11,225 nucleotides of DNA. It comes from Fidelibacterota bacterium UBA6817 (GTDB taxonomy: Bacteria > Fidelibacterota > Fidelibacteria > Fidelibacterales > Fidelibacteraceae). The stretch is taken from assembly GCA_002452555.1 (NCBI GenBank), contig DKER01000165.1:1-11225 (forward strand). The letters are read 5' to 3'. The notes below the pieces were generated by a model. It worked only from the letters and a program-made list of their open reading frames with translations. It was not told the origin of the DNA and made no database searches. Positions 7,989 to 11,225 of this stretch are shown here, piece after piece (the first letter of the stretch is position 1; the number at the start of each line of letters is the position of its first letter). Both the position numbers and the translations under genes were made by a program.

Positions 7989-9358
7989 TAATAGCAATCA
8001 ATTATCAATTGTTTTATTTTTCCCAACATCGCATCACCCAGTGATTCCGCTTCTTCCAATATGGGCGCTTCCGAATAAATTCGAAGAATGGGTTCAGTGT
8101 TGGATTTCCGGATATGGACCCACCGGTCTTTATCCATGATTTTCAATCCGTCCACTGTATTGATTTCCTTATTGGAAAATTCCTTTTTAAGCTTATCAAT
8201 CAATACGTCCGGATCGGCACCGGATATATCCACTTTCTTTTTACTCATCCGGTATTGAGGTAGGCTGACAAATATATCACTAAGGGCTTTATTCTCATCT
8301 GTCAGAAGCTGGAGAATCAATGCGGCTCCCACTAGGCTGTCCCTTCCCAGATGGGAATCGGGAAGGATCACTCCGCCGTTTCCTTCACCGCCTACGACAG
8401 CATTTTCTGCTTTCATGGCAGAAGATACATTTATTTCTCCGATGGCTGTTCTCAAAACCCTTCCTCCCAATTGACCGGTTATTTTATCTATGGCAAGAGT
8501 TGTGGAAAGGTTTGTCACAACCAATGGATTTTTTACGGTACTTTTGCTTAAAACGGTTTTTACGGCCATAACCAGAGTATATTCTTCGGATAAATAGCGT
8601 CCTCCTTCATCCACAATTGCCAGTCTGTCTCCGTCCGGATCCACAGCCATTCCGAGATCAGCCTTGTGTTTGATCACGGCATCCATCAGATCCGTTGGAT
8701 TTTCCGGAAGCGGTTCAGGTGTATGAGGAAAATATCCGTCCGGAGTGCAATTCACTTCAATCACATCGCAACCCAGTTCGCGGAGAAGGGCAGGAACTGC
8801 CGTTGAAGCCCCGCCGTTTACTGCATCCAAAACGACTTTGAACTTTTTCTTTCGAATAGAAGGAGCATCCACATAGGGAATTTGGAGAATGTTTTGAATA
8901 TGTTCATCAATGGCTGTGTCCCATTCACTGTATGAACCGAATTCCCCGCTGGGTTTAAATGTTTTTTTATGGTCTGCTTTACGATTCAATATATCGGTTA
9001 CCTGCCTGCCGTTCATAAAAAGTCCGGTCCGGTCAATATATTTTATTCCGTTCCACGGAAAAGGATTATGGCTGGCCGTCACGGCTATGCCGGCATCGGC
9101 TCCATTTTTTTCCACTATAAGCTGAACAGTGGGTGTGGGGACAATCCCAATATTGATGACATCCATACCCATCCATTGAAGCGTTGAACTGAAAATCCGC
9201 ACAATAGCTTCACCGGAGGGACGTGAATCCCGGCCGATTATAACAGTTCCTTTTGAACCCAGATAATCCCCCAAAGCTGCTGCATAGTTTACAATACTCT
9301 CCGGATCAAGCCCATTGCCGATAATACCTCTGACACCGGATATTGATTCTATGATCAT
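7988..9358 (-). CDS. glmM: Phosphoglucosamine mutase-like phosphohexomutase (archaeal GlmM type)
   Basis: The protein has 456 residues and belongs to the alpha-D-phosphohexomutase superfamily. All four signature sites are present: the phosphoserine loop TASHNP with S96, the metal site DPDGDR (D240, D242, D244), the sugar-binding loop GEGNGG (324-329) and the phosphate-binding RKSNTEPILRIYSEA (417-431). The start MIIESISGVRGIIG is the standard N-terminal motif. The GEGNGG loop differs from the GEQSGH of classical bacterial GlmM and resembles archaeal-type phosphoglucosamine/phosphomannomutases, so interconversion of glucosamine 6- and 1-phosphate for UDP-GlcNAc synthesis is likely but mannose or glucose phosphates are possible. 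The ATG at 9356-9358 has GGAGG (9366-9370) 7 nt upstream. The gene follows the rpsU terminator closely, so it needs its own promoter or terminator read-through. The stop is TAG, followed directly by a heptamer repeat. Confidence 0.88.
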   Translation of the reverse strand: MIIESISGVRGIIGNGLDPESIVNYAAALGDYLGSKGTVIIGRDSRPSGEAIVRIFSSTLQWMGMDVINIGIVPTPTVQLIVEKNGADAGIAVTASHNPFPWNGIKYIDRTGLFMNGRQVTDILNRKADHKKTFKPSGEFGSYSEWDTAIDEHIQNILQIPYVDAPSIRKKKFKVVLDAVNGGASTAVPALLRELGCDVIEVNCTPDGYFPHTPEPLPENPTDLMDAVIKHKADLGMAVDPDGDRLAIVDEGGRYLSEEYTLVMAVKTVLSKSTVKNPLVVTNLSTTLAIDKITGQLGGRVLRTAIGEINVSSAMKAENAVVGGEGNGGVILPDSHLGRDSLVGAALILQLLTDENKALSDIFVSLPQYRMSKKKVDISGADPDVLIDKLKKEFSNKEINTVDGLKIMDKDRWVHIRKSNTEPILRIYSEAPILEEAESLGDAMLGKIKQLIIDCY

Positions 9359-9370
9359 GTAATAACCTCC

Positions 9371-9402
9371 AACAAATAGAAAAGTCCGGACAGGCCGGAC
9401 TT
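9371..9402 (-). terminator. Factor-independent terminator after rpsU
   Basis: On the minus strand an 8-bp perfect stem AAGTCCGG/CCGGACTT (arms 9395-9402 and 9382-9389) with a CCTGT loop is followed by TTCTATTTGTT. It starts 7 bp past the rpsU stop codon and ends just before the glmM ribosome binding site (9366-9370). It should end the rpoD-rpsU transcript. Confidence 0.75.
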
Positions 9403-9409
9403 CCCAGGC

Positions 9410-9601
9410 TTACCTGTTTACGCGAAGTCGTCTCAAGCGTCTCTCCGCCTTAGCCCGGCGGATCCGTTTGTCCTGACTCGGTTTCACGTAGTAGGATATC
9501 TTATTGATATCTCTCATGATTCCGGACTTTTCAAACTTCTTCTTGAAACGCTTCAGTGCTTTCTCCAGTGGTTCGTCCCGATGAACTGTAACTTGAACCA
9601 T
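9410..9601 (-). CDS. rpsU: Small ribosomal subunit protein bS21
   Basis: The protein has 63 residues, is strongly basic and matches bS21 throughout: VTVHRDEPLEKALKRFKKK at the N-terminus, SGIMRDI, a YYVKPS segment and an arginine-rich tail (RRAKAERRLRRLRVNR). It sits on the 30S platform near the 3' end of 16S rRNA and helps initiation. The ribosome binding site AAGGTGG (9614-9620) is unusually far, 12 nt from the ATG. A GTGA-CTTT-TCAC mini-hairpin (9603-9614) lies between them and could shorten the distance or regulate access. The gene is 34 bp downstream of the sigma factor gene and is followed by a terminator, so the two are probably one transcription unit. Confidence 0.95.
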   Translation of the reverse strand: MVQVTVHRDEPLEKALKRFKKKFEKSGIMRDINKISYYVKPSQDKRIRRAKAERRLRRLRVNR

Positions 9602-9635
9602 TGTGAAAAGTCACCACCTTTCTGTTTGTTTTACG

Positions 9636-10532
9636 TTAGCCCAAATATGATCTCAGTTTCCGACTCCGGGATTTATGCCGCAAGCGCCGGATGGCTTTTT
9701 CTTTAATCTGGCGGACTCTTTCCCGTGTCAGATTGAATTCTTCGCCGATCTCGTTCAGTGTCAAAGCATATTCACGGTCTATCCCGAAATACATTTTAAT
9801 TACATCCCGTTCCCGGTCTTTCAATGTGTCAAGTGCTGAGCGGATTTCTGCTTCCAGACTTTCATCCATCAGAAGATGATCCGGTGTTAGTTGGCCGTTG
9901 TCTTCAATAATGTCGATGAGAGAATTTTTCTCTCCATCCCGGAAAGGCGCATCCAGAGAGTGATGACGTCTTGAAATACGGACGGCATCCGAGATTTCGT
10001 ACGTTTTCAAACCCAGCTTATCTGCAATTTCATCCGGATTGGGGGTCCGTTCACCGGTACCTTCCAGCTCTTCGGCTGCCCGGGTGATTTTTGTAATTGT
10101 TCCAACCCGGTTTAACGGAAGACGAACAATCCGGCTGTGCTCAGCCAAAGCCTGTAAAATGCTCTGGCGGATCCACCATACAGCATAGGAAATAAACTTG
10201 AATCCACGGGTTTCATCAAAACGCTCAGCTGCCTTGATCAAACCCTAATTGCCTTCATTTATCAGGTCTGTCAACGGGAGTCCCTGACCCTGATAATCCT
10301 TGGCAACACTTACAACAAATCGCAGGTTAGCTTCGCATAATTGCTTTAATGCCCGCCTGTCACCCTGCTTAACTCTTTTTGCCAGCTCAATCTCTTCCGC
10401 CGGTTTTAACGGCTCAAAATGGCCGATTTCATCTAAATACCGGCTTAATGCCCTGTTGGCATCATTGGTCGAACGCTGTTTCTTGCGCCGTCTGGTACGT
10501 GGTTTTGTCTCGGTTGTTTGTTTTTCTTGCAT
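9636..10532 (-). CDS. rpoD: Principal-type sigma factor RpoD/SigA, interrupted by an in-frame TAG
   Basis: The 298-codon frame, excluding the final stop, encodes a sigma-70 factor of the short Bacteroidetes-like type: a basic N-terminal tail (residues 1-25) instead of region 1.1, then region 1.2 (LSRYLDEIG), region 2 (ANLRFVVSVAKDYQGQGL, FDETRGFKFISYAVWWIRQS), region 3 (SRIVRLPLNRVG, HHSLDAPF) and region 4 with the -35 helix-turn-helix (LTLNEIGEEFNLTRERVRQI, about 257-276). Codon 96 is TAG (10245-10247), between LINEGN and GLIKAAERFD. Related RpoD proteins have Leu or Ile there, and the frame continues perfectly conserved on both sides. The result would be a 95-residue N-terminal piece and a roughly 202-residue C-terminal piece; a TTG at 10239-10241 with GAAGG upstream could restart translation. 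The ATG at 10530-10532 is preceded by GGGA. The length and high conservation suggest the housekeeping sigma factor, for which a real nonsense codon would be expected to be lethal. Confidence 0.88.
10245..10247 (-). other. rpoD: In-frame amber codon within sigma region 2
   Basis: The complement of CTA at these positions is TAG, read in frame as GGC AAT TAG GGT TTG ATC. A TTG leucine codon would need only one base change (T to A). It truncates the protein between regions 2.1 and 2.3, which would destroy the -10 recognition domain unless it is read through. Confidence 0.9.
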
Positions 10533-10621
10533 AGTATCCCAATTTTTAACAAAGCAAAGAAATGTATTGTTTATACGCTATAAATTCAATGAATATTTAC
10601 AGATTTCGTTACAATTTTTTT

Positions 10622-10690
10622 ACGTTGAGACGTTGAAACGTTTAAAGGTTGAGAGGTTGAGAGGTTGAGAGGTTGAGAGGTTGAGCGTTG
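10622..10690. repeat. Octamer tandem array GGTTGAGA with flanking repeat words
   Basis: Four GGTTGAGA units and a fifth ending in C occupy 10647-10686. They are preceded by GTTGAGACGT (10624-10633) and AAACGTTTAAAGGTT (10636-10650). These two words also occur as reverse complements in 4641-4670, and the first is found inverted at 11211-11220. The array lies between the four-helix-bundle gene stop (10697-10699) and the start of rpoD, so it is in the rpoD upstream region. Confidence 0.8.
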
Positions 10691-10696
10691 AAAGGC

Positions 10697-11059
10697 TTAG
10701 CTATTGATAGGTTTAAGAGTTTTTACATATTTTATATAATTGATTATTTTTGCTTTAATTTTATTAATATTGCCATTGAAATCATTGCCTTTTAAATAGC
10801 CTAATGCTTCAGCTATTATTAGCTGAGTTTCTAATTCTGTCAAAGAACCCAATGCAACATATAAAAAATAAATATTTTCCTTATTAGTCTGCCTTGCTGC
10901 CCCCTCTGCAATATTTGAAGGTACGGATACAGCAGCTCTTCTAATCTGATTTGTTAGTCCATACCGTTCATTCTCCGGAAAAGCTTGAGTATATTTATAT
11001 ATTTCAACAACCATTTTCATAGACTGTCTCCATATGTCTAAATCCTTATGTATAGCCAT
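10697..11059 (-). CDS. Four-helix-bundle protein, 23S rRNA IVP/S23-like family
   Basis: The protein has 120 residues, the normal family length. The signature is strong: LDIWRQSMKMVVEIYKYTQ (7-25), FPENERYGLTNQIRRAAVSV (27-46), PSNIAEGAAR (47-56), and a C-terminal hydrophobic helix pair (LTELETQLIIAEALGYL, 73-89). The family is named after proteins encoded in intervening sequences of 23S rRNA genes. It is also the fold of Avd, the accessory protein of diversity-generating retroelements; its function as a free-standing gene is unknown, although nucleic-acid binding is often suggested. The ATG at 11057-11059 has AGGGA (11068-11072) 8 nt upstream. The gene is clearly more AT-rich than rpoD, rpsU or glmM. 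It is bracketed by GGTTGAGA-type repeats in opposite orientation, which suggests capture as a cassette. No reverse transcriptase or rRNA is visible here. Confidence 0.85.
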   Translation of the reverse strand: MAIHKDLDIWRQSMKMVVEIYKYTQAFPENERYGLTNQIRRAAVSVPSNIAEGAARQTNKENIYFLYVALGSLTELETQLIIAEALGYLKGNDFNGNINKIKAKIINYIKYVKTLKPINS

Positions 11060-11210
11060 CTAAATATTCCCTGATTTTTTGAAATTTTAAAAAAGTAAAA
11101 TTTGAAATCCAATAATATTCTAATAATAAAATATATAAAAATTAAACCTAACAATCAAAAATCCCAAAATCTTTAAGTATAGTCTTAACAAATGAAACCA
11201 TAATTATTAT

Positions 11211-11225
11211 ACGTCTCAACCTCTC
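11211..11225. repeat. Inverted copy of the GTTGAGACGT/GAGAGGTTGAG repeat at the window edge
   Basis: ACGTCTCAACCTCTC is the reverse complement of GAGAGGTTGAGACGT, joining the two words seen at 10624-10686. It is cut by the window end, so the array may continue. Between it and the four-helix-bundle gene (11060-11210) is AT-rich DNA with no gene or clear signal. Confidence 0.6.

Noticed and set aside
10245..10247. TAG read as pyrrolysine or a general recoded codon
   Set aside because: The position is a conserved aliphatic residue in sigma factors, no pyl genes are visible, no other conserved gene here has an internal TAG, and glmM uses TAG as a normal stop.
10697..11059. Diversity-generating retroelement, because the protein resembles Avd
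   Set aside because: There is no reverse transcriptase and no template/variable repeat pair in the window; only the shared fold family supports it.

Overview
The window looks like a chromosomal segment from a Gram-negative bacterium of the FCB superphylum. It is probably not a true Bacteroidete but one of the uncultured relatives (Marinimicrobia, Cloacimonadota, KSB1 or Calditrichota type). Three things point there. A large exported protein ends in a type IX secretion (T9SS type A) sorting domain of the YPNPFNP class. The principal-type sigma factor is the short form (298 codons) without region 1.1, with a Bacteroidetes-like sequence. Most genes nevertheless carry good Shine-Dalgarno sequences (GGAGG, AGGAG, GAGGAG), which is atypical of Bacteroidetes. 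The phylum assignment is inference.

Layout. Positions 1-4375 (+ strand) encode two cell-envelope proteins: the 3' part of a beta-propeller lipoprotein cut by the window edge, and a 1078-residue secreted protein with a DNRLRE-like N-terminal region, a parallel beta-helix, a TPR-like helical segment and a T9SS sorting domain. A convergent 293-bp gap (4376-4668) contains no gene but is packed with repeats. Positions 4669-11059 are all on the minus strand. In transcription order these are a four-helix-bundle (23S IVP-like) protein, the sigma factor rpoD, ribosomal protein bS21 (rpsU) with a factor-independent terminator, an archaeal-type phosphoglucosamine/phosphohexomutase, deoxyribose-phosphate aldolase (deoC), an rRNA m5U methyltransferase of the RlmD family, and an exported ChbG/YdjC-family deacetylase.

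How they relate. rpoD and rpsU are 34 bp apart and probably co-transcribed, a pairing that recalls the rpsU-dnaG-rpoD operon of E. coli. The genes downstream of the terminator are ordinary metabolic and RNA-modification genes with gaps of 73-165 bp, so they are a loose co-directional run rather than a tight operon. The two + strand genes are surface proteins.

Two things stand out. First, the sigma factor reading frame is broken by a single in-frame TAG inside conserved region 2 (10245-10247), where a leucine codon is expected. It is otherwise perfectly conserved, so this is either a sequencing/assembly error, a very recent nonsense mutation, or something that needs suppression. Second, nearly every longer intergenic gap holds tandem repeats of period 7 (four tracts, each with a different unit) or period 8, some touching a stop codon. 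The four-helix-bundle gene is bracketed by related GGTTGAGA-type repeats in opposite orientation, which looks like a small mobile or captured cassette. No RNA gene, CRISPR array, insertion sequence or replication origin was recognised.
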